Assembly: GCA_946894095.1 (NCBI GenBank)
Contig: OX335655.1
Span: 186,001-250,000, forward strand
From: Incurvaria masculella
Lineage: Eukaryota; Arthropoda; Insecta; Lepidoptera; Incurvariidae
Reading direction: 5' to 3'
DNA: 64,000 bases
In this document: piece after piece, positions 1 to 10,400 of the stretch
Position numbering within the stretch: position 1 is the first letter of the stretch
Layout: each line of letters starts with the position of its first letter
Position numbers and translations under genes: made by a program
The notes under the pieces: model-generated
Database searches by the model: none
Told to the model about the DNA's origin: nothing
The model's input: only the letters and a program-made list of their open reading frames with translations

Positions 1-486
1 CCATTTCGTGCCGCCCGCCAGCCCCGTCCAGCAGTTCTTATCCAAAGCACAGAATAAGGCGCGGCGACGGCGCGGCGGCGCGCGGCAGTGTCGCTATGGA
101 CACATGCACTGGATCGCCTTATGGGGGTCGTTCTCGCCTCGCTGCTGCCATCTCGGTTAAGCTCCTTTTTTGGTGCTACTCAGCGTCGCGTAATGTCTCT
201 GTAACAAGTACGCGATCCAGCGCAGCGCAGCAGTTGGCAGCGGCAACATAAAGCAAATACCTATATAGGTACGCTACTGCCGCTGTCGCCGCCGCGCAGT
301 AGTGCCTTACACATGCCAGCTGCCTGGTGGCCTTGACCACTTGTTCGGTTCACTTCCGATGCTTTCTTGGCACTTTATATTCCTAGCTAGGCACAGCTCT
401 TGTCATAATTCCGGCATTCCTACCGGCATTGGTTGGGTTTTTCGATTAAATATTCAGTAATATACAAAGTGTAACAGCTTCGGACT
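1..486. other. Non-coding stretch with a GC-rich patch
   Basis: No gene is visible. Bases 41-110 are a CG-rich patch that starts with CACAGAATAAGG, a start shared by several other GC-rich patches in this window (45314, 45363), so it is probably the end of a dispersed element. The rest is ordinary non-coding sequence. Confidence 0.5.
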
Positions 487-705
487 ACACGTAAAACTGT
501 AGGTCCCCTTCCTTACTTACTAGGTGGTAGGGTTAATCCGGTTGTTACCATCGCATTTAATATACGATAGTCGAAACTGCAATGAAAATTGTCTGTTTTC
601 CATCCTAGTTCAATGTAGCAGAGCAAAAGAAAGTCCTGGCAAGGCACCTAGCTCCCATGTGGTGTGTTAGGCTAATACCGTGACAGTTGGCACAAGGTCC
701 AAAAC
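487..705 (+). repeat. Dispersed repeat, GTAGGTCCCC family (family F), copy 1
   Basis: Starts AAACTGTAGGTCCCCTTCC and runs through ACTAGGTGGTAGGGTTAATCC to GTGGTGTGTTAGGCTAATACC. It matches copies at 62926-63172, 50770-50960 (minus) and about 25120-25325 (minus), and fragments near 5345 and 61255. The cleanest copy, at 62926, ends in an A-tract and interrupts a LINE, so I infer a SINE-like retroposon. Bases 748-765 just downstream hold a short TTAGG run. Confidence 0.6.
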
Positions 706-777
706 TCATACCGTCCAAAACACTTAGGAATACGGATATTTTCAATCAGATTAGGTTAGGTTAGATAATATGTACCT

Positions 778-1737
778 ATTTTCAACCGACTTCAAAAAAG
801 GAAGAGGTTATGAAGATTTTTTTACGTTTGTTACCTCATAACTTTCGCCTGGGTTAACCAATTTTGATTATTGTTTTTTTATTTGAAAGCTGGTGCTTCC
901 CATGTGGTCCTATTTTAATTTGGTTAAGTTCTGACAATGATATTAAGGAGAAAATCATATAAGTCTTAAATTAGTAGTATAACGTGTGCGCGAAAAATGA
1001 ACGAATAACTCAACCGATTTCGATTATTCTTTTTTTATTGGAAATGACGTGAACAAATTAGTTAGTGTACTTCAGATTGACTAAAAATAAACAAATAAAA
1101 AAAAAATTACAAATAAAATAACCGACTTCAAAGAAAAAGCACTAAAAAGTAAAAAATAATTTCCATTTTTGTAGTTACGATTTCTGTTATTTTTTGAGTC
1201 GGCGTCAGCCGGGCACGCGCTGCGCCAATCAAGAGAACATAACCTAACCTAACCTAACCTAATCTAACCTAACCTAACCTAACCTTGGCTGACACCGACT
1301 CAAAAAATAACAGAAATCGTAACTACAAAAATGGAAATTATTTTTTACTTTTTAGTGCTTTTTCTTTGAAGTCGGTTATATTGTTGGTAATTTTTTTTTA
1401 TTTGTTTATTTTTAGTGAATCTGAAGTACAGTTACTAATTTGTACACGTCCTTTCCAATAAAAAAAGAATCACCGAAATCGGTTGGCGTTATATTGAGTT
1501 ATTCGTCCATTTGTCGCGCACATCTTATTACAAATTTAAGACTTTTATGATTTTCTCATGGATATCATTGTCAGAACTTAACCAAATTATAATGGGACCA
1601 CTTGGGAAGCACTAGCTATCATTTAAAAAAATAATCATCAAAATCGGTTCACCCAGGCAAAAGTTATGAGGTCCCAAACATAAAAAAAAACATACAGACG
1701 AATTGATAACCTCCTCCTTTTTTGAAGTCGGTTAAAA
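778..1737. repeat. Large foldback element with CCGACTTCAAA ends (family H)
   Basis: The left arm (about 778-1225) starts CAACCGACTTCAAAAAAGG and is closely the reverse complement of the right arm (about 1287-1737), which ends TTTTTTGAAGTCGGTT. The arms are about 430-450 bp and diverge by scattered substitutions and small indels. The centre is a run of CCTAA repeats. CCGACTTCAAAAAAGG ends are typical of a high-copy lepidopteran repeat; the family name is not certain. Confidence 0.75.
1241..1285. repeat. Interstitial telomere-type (TTAGG)n tract
   Basis: Nine consecutive AACCT units, one of them AATCT, equal to TTAGG on the other strand, the canonical insect telomere repeat. The tract lies exactly in the loop of the foldback, not at a chromosome end. 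Confidence 0.85.
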
Positions 1738-1958
1738 AAAGTAACCGACTTCAAAGGAAAAGAAATAAAAAGTAAAAAAATAATTGCCCTTTTTGTATAC
1801 GATTATTTTATTTTTTGAGTCGGTGTCAGCCAAGTTAGCCAAGGTTCTCTTGACTGGCGCAGCGTTTGCCCGGCTGACGCCGACTCAAAAAATAAAATAA
1901 TCGTATACAATAATGGCAATTTTTTTTTTTAGTGCTTTTTCTTTGAAGTCGGTTACTT
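1738..1958. repeat. Second, shorter foldback of the same family (family H)
   Basis: Begins GTAACCGACTTCAAAGG and ends CTTTGAAGTCGGTTAC; the roughly 95-bp arms are near-perfect inverted repeats. The loop (GTCAGCCAAGTTAGCCAAGG and onward) corresponds to the loop of the 778-1737 element read on the opposite strand, but with the telomere-type run reduced to one or two partial units. It abuts the first copy directly. Confidence 0.75.
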
Positions 1959-2082
1959 TTTTGTTAAAGTTTTTTTTATATAAAACACAAGAAAAAGGTT
2001 TGCCTTCATATAGTCCAAAAAGCAAAAGTTCCAAAACCAGAACATCCAAAAGTATGTATTTTGCCTATTTATACTGCATACT

Positions 2083-2690
2083 AGCTGAGGTACGCGGCTC
2101 CGCTTGGGTCAATGTCGTTTTGGACTGGGGGTCCATTCTGGGCAAGAGTAAGTTCGAATTCGTCACTAAATATCAACTCACTTTTTTAAATACATAGTCA
2201 ATGTTTCCACACTTCTTGAACATCATTACAGTTGTGTAAAAAACTTGTCTGTCCCGCAAATACCTTGGAAGTATAAATAACGGTTCCGTTATTTAAATAA
2301 TAATATATTTCCCCGGGGTCCATTCAGGTAAGAGTGAGTTCGAGTTCGGGAGTGAGTTAACCTAAAAATTGCTGGGAAATATATTATTATTTGAATAACG
2401 GATCCGTTATTTATACTTCCAACGTATTTACGGGACAGACCAGATTTTTACCTAACTGTAATGATGTTCAAAACGTGTGGAAACATTAACTATTTAAAAA
2501 AGTGAGTTGATATTTACTGACGAATTCGAACTCACTCTTACCCTGAATGGACCCCATGTCGACCTGAATCATTTTCTGGATAAACAGTAGCCCAAAGGCT
2601 GGTCGAAAAGGCTGGTCAACAAAGATGTTTTATATACTTTTGATCAAAACAGGTGGAGCCGATGTGGCGTGATTAATTTTGTTTTGATGT
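2083..2690 (+). repeat. CCGGCTCCGCTCGGG-type dispersed repeat (family B), split by another element
   Basis: Bases 2083-2127 (CTGAGGTACGCGGCTCCGCT...GGACTG) and 2556-2690 (ATGTCGACCTGAATCATTTTC...) together make one copy of the repeat seen whole at 8022-8110 and 32128-32365. The 428-bp element at 2128-2555 is inserted between them. Other members are near 11850, 34013, 36500, 40330 (minus) and 44990. Confidence 0.7.
2128..2555. mobile_element. Foldback element with GGGGTCCATTC termini (family E), copy 1
   Basis: Both ends are known because the insertion splits a recognisable family B repeat: it begins GGGGTCCATTCTGGGCAAG and ends CTCTTACCCTGAATGGACCCC. The arms are long imperfect inverted repeats meeting near 2335. 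There is no coding capacity. A shorter relative lies at 42786-43036. This is a MITE-like, non-autonomous DNA element. Confidence 0.75.
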
Positions 2691-2771
2691 TATCAATAAA
2701 AAAATATCAATAATCATAAAAAAAATTACAAACATAATGTGAGATTACTAGATCTGTAATGAATACTGTAC

Positions 2772-3440
2772 CCGAAGTCCCAGTTGTCACCTAAATTGGC
2801 GTTTACGACAAACCGATCGACTCTGACTAATACATAATACGCATAATAGGAAAAACGACCTATTTTCCCGATTATTTTCTATATATTAGTGTATTCTTGT
2901 ATTGTATCGTTTTATTGCAATCATAGGTGTAACCTACACTTAAACATATCAAGAATCGTTATGCTAGGTCTATGCCAAAAATATAAATGTCGCATGCTCT
3001 ATTTCCATGCATATAAGAACTGGCAAACATACTTTGCCAGTCAGAAAATAAGTTTAAAACTTAATTTAAATGTATGTAGTTAATTAATCAATACCACCGC
3101 TCACAAGAAAAACATAAGAAGAAAACGTTAAAAAAATAATTATGAATCTTACGAACTTAACCAAAATCTGGTGTAATATGCTATTGGAACATAATAATTC
3201 AGATTGTGCGAATATAAGTGAAGTTTCATGTAACGCAATTTTAGCATGACTACTGAATGCGATCAAGCGATCAGACGAAGCCTGAAGTGGCTGAAAAATT
3301 TTGTTTGACTTTGACAGCTTGAAGAAGTAAAACCACAGAATATCTAGTAAAAACTTGTATGGAGTTTGACGTTTTTACCGAACTTCGAAGTTACGTAAAC
3401 GCCAATTTTGGTGAGAACTGAGACTACCGGCTCTGATCAA
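2772..3440. repeat. Broken copy of the GTTGTCACCTAAATTGGCG MITE (family C)
   Basis: Bases 2772-2832 carry the left end (CAGTTGTCACCTAAATTGG) and 3290-3440 carry the right half ending GACTACCGGCTCTGATC. Complete copies are at 30838-31193 and 32766-33123. The sequence between the two halves is unrelated and AT-rich, so a later insertion or rearrangement is likely. Confidence 0.55.
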
Positions 3441-4245
3441 TGTTCAGACCGTGTATGTTATGAGAAAATTTTCAGGTTAAAATTGTAATTTTTAAAATTG
3501 TTAAATTGTAAAAAAAATTGTTATTTTTTTTTTATGCTTCGTCCAGGTACAAGTACTTTTGACCGATATCATCTTGTTTGTGAATCTTTGTTATAATAAA
3601 TCGATTGAATATGTTTAAAATAAAAGATTAAAAAATCAAACGGCTTTCATAATGAAAGTGATTAAACTGTTTACACCAGTTGTTCTGATAAATCAAAACG
3701 ATGAAAGCGGACGGAAATTTAGCCAGCAAGGTGCCCTGCCCATCTATCAATTTAGAAATTTAGATGAATATTCATCATACGCAAACGTGTGCGATGGCAT
3801 AAAATATAAGACCAATTTCGTTATATTATACCTTATGGAGCTATGAATAAACGTTTCTTTAATCTGATGATAAATCCGTTGTCAACCGAAGCGAGCTGAC
3901 TGCTGCATGTTGACGACCTGCCTAATATTGAGAAAGCTAACGTCGAAATCACAGTCAAAGAATATCGAATAAATTGTCACAGTGCATGTAGCTAATGAGT
4001 TACAATTTCCCCGGCGACGCTTGCATTCCCCACCATTTTCCCCACAAAACCTCAAATTCCCCGCAGTTCGGGAAATCATTGAGCGATCGGCAACGCTGAC
4101 CGGTTTATGCTAGCTAGTCCCATATCCTCAGATCTAGGGTGATGGAGAACAGAGCTTCTAGTTAATCTGTAAATAATGAACTGCAGCTGTATGCATCGTC
4201 TTAATTGTACATGAAGAATGCTCACATTTAGAATATTCTGTGAAA
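3441..4245. other. Non-coding, 3' flank of the cyclase gene
   Basis: AT-rich sequence. A 64-codon open frame at 3652-3846 has no recognisable motif and I do not call it a gene. The segment lies downstream of the minus-strand cyclase gene and probably contains its 3' UTR. Confidence 0.4.
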
Positions 4246-4251
4246 TTTAAT
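4246..4251 (-). terminator. Possible polyadenylation signal (ATTAAA) of the cyclase gene
   Basis: ATTAAA on the minus strand, 68 bases after the inferred TGA stop. No AATAAA lies closer to the stop. Assigned by position only. Confidence 0.3.
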
Positions 4252-4318
4252 ATGATTGTAGAAACACTTCTCAATACCAAAAGGATGATGACAACATTTA
4301 AAAAAATATTTTCATCGA

Positions 4319-4443
4319 TCAGCTCATATCCCTCTCGCTGTAGACCCGTGGAGCATCCTGCGGGCAAACGGCAACGAGACGCAGAGGAGCGCCGCTCCCG
4401 CGCGCTATCTTCATGGGCAGCACCAGAGCTGTGCACGTTATTT
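4319..4443 (-). CDS. Cyclase-family gene, exon 5 (C-terminus)
   Basis: Acceptor GTTGTTGCAG; the exon encodes ITCTALVLPMKIARGSGAPL and ends PRVYSERDMS then TGA. The LPMKIxxGSGAPLR block is the usual C-terminal strand of the family and confirms the frame. A second AG at ...GTGCACAG would be out of phase. Confidence 0.82.
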
Positions 4444-7400
4444 CTGCAACAACATTGAGAATTTTACAAGATTGCGATGGATGCATCTTTAGATGAGACG
4501 TAAACTATTCCCCCGTCATCACACACAGAGGACAAAAGTCTGTATGTCTTTATCCGCTACCTGAGGCCGTATTATGGCCTTTTGACGCATGCGACCATTG
4601 ACTTATATATTACTTCATGCGGCCTAAAATATAACTCTGAGCCTCTATTCCGAGTTACAAATCACTTATCGAAATGTCGCTGACCTCTTAGTTTTCGCAG
4701 GTTTACACCATTGAATAGAGCAGGCATTTGAGGCATAGACAAAATTGCCCGTCCATGGATTTTTTATCTGTGTGGATACATATTTTCAACACATTTATAT
4801 TATTTGATATTTCTACATAAATATAAACATTCATGGGCGGGCGATTTAGTGCATCGCTCACGTGTCTGCTCTATTCAAGGTGTAAATCTGTGGAAACGAA
4901 GAGCTCAGCGAAATTTCGATAAGTGATTTGTAACTCGTAATAGGGCCTCAGATATCACAGCAGTGGACGGACATAGTATAACGAGGACACACATTCAACC
5001 GATCAATATTATCGAAATCTTGTTTCAGCTCAATAACCATGGACGCAACTCGGAAAATAAGGCATATGGAATATAGCAGCAGGAAAATAAACACTGAAAA
5101 CAATACACGAAACCACGAGCGCAGTCCTATAAAGTAATGACATAGAATGGATATGTGTACGTCCGCCTTCACTGATCCACAACATATAATATGCTATATG
5201 ACTAAACAGGGAAGAAACAAATCCAACCGCATAACTGTAACATGGGAATTAATTTGTAGCTATGGATTGTGCTTTGTGGGCTCTGGCACTCAACATTAAT
5301 ACACGTGGTCCATTGCATTTCTTCCCGTGAATGTCGTGATAGACCTTATCCCGCCAGGGTTCGTACCATCGCGTTAAATCAACTATGGTCTAAGCGGCAA
5401 TGTAAAATTATCTGTGTTACCATCCTGATTTAACTGGAGTAAGACGCAATGGAAACTTGAAAAGGTAGTTGGTAGGAATCTACCAGGGAGCCGCGAGTCC
5501 AGCTTGACGTTCTCTAGGAGGTAGAGGCCGTGCTGCAGTAGCGTGCGGTGCGCGGGCAGGTCGGCCGAGGCTCCGGGGTCCACGGACGCTGTGTCCACGC
5601 CGACTCCCACCACGCTCGGGTACGAGCTCACGAGCCACTGGGCCACCTCCTCGCTTACTCCTGCGAAGTCAGACTAGAGATAAAGATGCTTGCTGTTTAG
5701 TTACCGAATTGCGCGACTACCGAGACCGCGCGAGTTCGCGGGACCAGAACGGAGTGGCTAGCTGTCACTAAGTTAGACATGCGGCCCGGTGGCGGGCGAG
5801 GTGGCGGGTCGTGTTTTTATTCTATGTACGTGTCCTCGAGGGTTGCTTTTGTGAGTGCTGTAGTAGCCGTGAAGTCCTTCGCTAGATACGACGCTTACCA
5901 CGGCGACCGGCGCACTCTTCAGCCAGCCAACACCTTCGCTACGCGAGGTCACGTGAGCACCTATTGTCCTTTCCCAAGAAATATATCGACTTCGAACTAC
6001 AGCGCAACAAATTAGAAATATTGTACAGCCAACAAGATCTGTACAGCACGGCCATACGTTACAATGGTGTGTTGCTGGTATCGTTTCTGCGTATAGCTCT
6101 GTGGTATAGCCAGGCGGGGCGCATACTGGGCACTCCGTGAGTCAAACGGTATCAGAAGCAGCACGAGCAAGAACGACATCAGCACGAGCACGGTCTCGTA
6201 GCATCGGACACCCACCAGGAAAGTTAAGGGTGGCGTTGGCTCCGCCGTCGACGCCCATGTACCGCTTGTGGTCGGAATAGAACTTGCTCCAGCCGAACTT
6301 GAACAGCACGAGGCAGGGTCTCGTGCGGTCGAACACGCTCAGCATGTGGTCCAGGTGGTGCTTGCGCAGCACAAAGTTGGGGTCGTCGTTCACCTGCGAG
6401 CTCACGTCGACCATGCACACTGCAAGAGTAGGGTGTAGATACGTGTTGAAGTAGGTACAGCCGCATTCAAAAATCCAGTAGCACATTCCAAAACGATTGC
6501 TATGAAGCGCTCGTATCGTGCGGAGGTGAAGCGAGAGGAGGGGACCGCACCGCGCCGCCCGCGCGTCTTGCGGTAGAAACCACATAACAATTTCCGTGGT
6601 AGAACCGTGCGTTACGTAGATAAATCGCCTAAAAAAGTAGTTATGTTGACAAAAAATATAAATGAAAAGGTATATGGATGCAAATGACGAAGCATTAAAG
6701 TATCAGTACATAATTGCTTAGCAATACAAAAACTGAACAAATCTTTGGTTGCATTTCGTAGTTATAGACGATTTAGGTTACAGATATAACTTTAGGTATA
6801 TTTAAGTATTTAATTAAAAAACCGACTGGTTATTGTTGTATAATGAATAGGTATCAATGTTTCCGGACAATAAGTATTTTCATCAGCAGGTACATACCAG
6901 CATCTATTTTATATAGGCAATCTAGATAACGCCACCACTTGGCACGGGCAGACCGACATATTTAGCATCAGAGGGTTGATCCCTATCATGTGAACCCAGA
7001 TTCAGCCATTTACCTTATCGTGACCAAAAATGTCGTGACCTCCCGGAATACTAGGTACTCACAGAAATCGGAGTTAAAAATTCTGATTTCTGTGGTGCTA
7101 CTAGACTTGTGTCGTCGATGGTACACGTGTGTTGCACAGGGCATTTTAATATGTTGTCGTCATTTCGGTATAAGCGGGATGTGCACGGAGGCTGTGGTAA
7201 TATTGTTCTAATTCAGATTATGATCAGTATTTTCGCTTAGGCCCTTTCCTCTTGAAAGTACAATTTGTTTTAGGGTTCCGTAACTAAAGGGTGCCAAACG
7301 GAACCCTATTTCTAACCCTCCGCTATCCGTCTGTCTGTCACAGGGCTATATTTCATATCTTATAGCAAGTGAACAGGCATGACGTTAAGTTGCAATGTTC

Positions 7401-10400
7401 TGTGTTGGTACTAGCCAAATCGCAAAGTTAGACGAGGCACCCCAAGTTAACTAACTAAGTCTGACGATTATAAGTGTCATTCTTACAATATATGATTCCT
7501 TGTCTAGGAATTGAATTATTTTAGTTAATGTATGTTTCCTTTTTCTATACAAAATACATTGCGGAAACGGTGTCCATTTCCGAACTTTTTTGACTAAATG
7601 TAGAAATCTAAAAGCAAATGGAATTTTTTGTTTATGCATATATGCTGTTTTTGCTTATATCTAGAAATCGAATTACTTTCAGATTTCAAATGAGAAAAAT
7701 CAACTTTTTTATTTTTATTATTATTTAAATAAATGATGGAATAAAAAAATTTTAACAATCCATTATCAGTCTGGAGTTCTATTTGGATTTGCTGAAGCGT
7801 TTCACTACATATTATTACATTTGTTATAAAGTGCATTTGTATGGCGCGAGTAGTTGGCTAGTCCTAGCGCCTTAAGTTGCATTTCGTACCATCCTAACTG
7901 TCAAGCATTGACCAAACCAACAAGGGAACTCCAAACGACGTATATTCGGCCAAGTCATTGAGTTTACGGGCCAAGTGAACTTTAAAAACTTTTCAGTTAG
8001 CCTATCATATGTATTTATATAAAACTAGCTGCGGTACCCGGCTCCGCTCGGGTCAATATTGTTTTTGACTGATGTCGGGCTGAATAATTTCCTGGATATT
8101 ACAATAGTTTCATTCCCTATTATATACATACATGGTACAACAAGCTTGTCGAGTGGTATGTCTCCCACCATGGCTCCGGCTATACTGAAGTGGTAGGGAG
8201 CATCCAGGTGCGTGCCGCCGTGCTCGCCCGCGCAGAAGTCGTTGGCCGCGTACCTGATGATGAAGAACTTCTGTCAGCGACCGCACCACAGAAATCTGAA
8301 CCGCACCAACCTAACTGAAGGCAACCATCAAGCGCACACTTCAAAGCACTCGTTTTAGGTTATATGTATGTGCCCTTTGGACGGCATAGAATCATGGCCT
8401 CTGCCCGGGTGTACGTATATGACTTGTCAAAGAAATATACATTGTTAGATCGAAATCGGATAAATGGTTCTCAACTCAGAGGAAACATAAACCATAGAGC
8501 GAGCCTATCACCCCGCCGCCTGCTTGACGATCGTAGACAGATGTGCTATAGCTACCTACATTACGTATGTATCGCAAATAAGGATGTCCAAAAGCGGAGC
8601 TCTTGCACATTTATCGATAAGCAGAATTAAAGCTATTAGCAACCGCTTGGTTTGAAGAGTGAGTCGAATTAATTATGGTAGAATAATAAGTACGTATATG
8701 CGTAGGGAGGTAAGGTCAAGAATATTCATGTCTTTACATTGGAAAATGAATGAGTTTATAAACCTCTTTTACGCCAAGGTAAATGTCAATATGAGAATGA
8801 GACCTTTAATTCATGTAAAAACATTCAATACTTTATTATTTTTTTAGTTTCTTTTTTGTTTGAATTACTCTAGTCTGCTATTAAGTAGTGTAAGATACGT
8901 ACGTTATTTATTTAAATTCCATTAATACCTCATACTACATTTAAAATGCTAAGAATAAAACACAGATTTCATAGTTTTTTTTTAATTAACTTTCTATTGT
9001 CCTTTAAAATGGGTTAGCTTGTTGTAGACCTGCCTTTTTGTTTCCTTTACATTGGAGCGACGAACTAAATACTTTACCCTTATGTCAACATATTTTTGGA
9101 TGACCGCACTTAGGAGATGCACTAGATGATTGCTGCAAGGCTCTTGTTCAAACAGATGACTATGGAGAACGCTGAAAATATCTTTTCCAATAAATAATTT
9201 CAAGGTCTTAATAACCATACTTTTAGTGTTAAGGTCGGCTTCTTTTTTGTCATAATTCCCGTCCAAACAACATAAAGCTGTCTTTACTATTGTTTCTGTG
9301 GCATTACAAATCGCAAAGACATCCTCTGATGGATACACGAGGCCACCTCTATCCTTAAACGCAATGAACGCGTGATGATTGGCGGGTTTATTAGAAACCA
9401 AAGCCATAAAACATTGAGGGCAATGAATTTTTTTGAATAGGTATCTGACAACATATCCCGCAATGTATGATACAATGTGTTGTGATAGTTCTGACAACAG
9501 AACTTTGGGTAAACTTGAATCTTCTTCTTCTAAGTCAGCCATGAATTGTTCGTCCACCATCACATTTTCTAATTTGGATCTGTATCCTTTAGTTGTCAAA
9601 TTTATGTGATCGGCTGAAGAAGAACACGTCAACAAAGTTATATGCTCAAGAGGGACACAGTTACCTCGGAAGCTTTCTTTTAATTCCATATGAACCAAAA
9701 GCTTTCTGTAGATTGCTTTAAACTGTAGCGCAGATGGATTATTGTTGAATCCTCCATGAGACCTTATCACTGAGAAAAGAATCTCCAGATGGTCCTGGCT
9801 TATTTTGTACATAGGTATAAACGTCATAACTTTCTCTACCTTCACCAACCTCTGATATAATTCTTTCATGCTATTTATGCACACGTATAACCCCAGAAAT
9901 CCTATTCTATTTCTTGTGCACATCAAAGGTTGTTTATCTCCAAACACAACTAGTTTCTTCAAGTAGGCTTGTGTCTTTTCCATGAAAGCTAAATATTTAG
10001 CTTCGTTTTTTTCATTGATAGGTGCTTTGTAGTCAATTCCAGGAAATTTTCGCGAATTTAATAGGTCGAAGAGATCATTTATCAAATATGTGAAGAATAC
10101 TGTAGCATCAGAGTTGAAGAAATTCAATATGTGCAATTCCTTATCGCAATATTCAATTGCTTTTGCTACACTTCTACTCAATAATTGCACAGCAAGCTTC
10201 ACCTTCATCTTTTGATTACTGAACGCAATGTGTCGCGAAGTCAATTTGTTCGCTAAATGAAACATTTCATTTTGTTGTAGGGTGTTGAGGTCAATGAAAT
10301 ACTGCCATTTGATTTTACCTCCATTTTCATCTTGAAGAATCTTCTTGTTTTCCAATGTATTTCTCACAAGCTTGATCATATGGCATGGGTCTAAAAATAC

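Noticed and set aside
1241..1285. True chromosome end
   Set aside because: Only nine units, flanked by inverted arms of a dispersed repeat on both sides.
3652..3846. 64-codon plus-strand frame
   Set aside because: Short, no motif, no splice or promoter evidence.
5779..6585. Several overlapping small frames on both strands
   Set aside because: They overlap cyclase introns and exon 3 in other frames; only 6216-6419 has family motifs.
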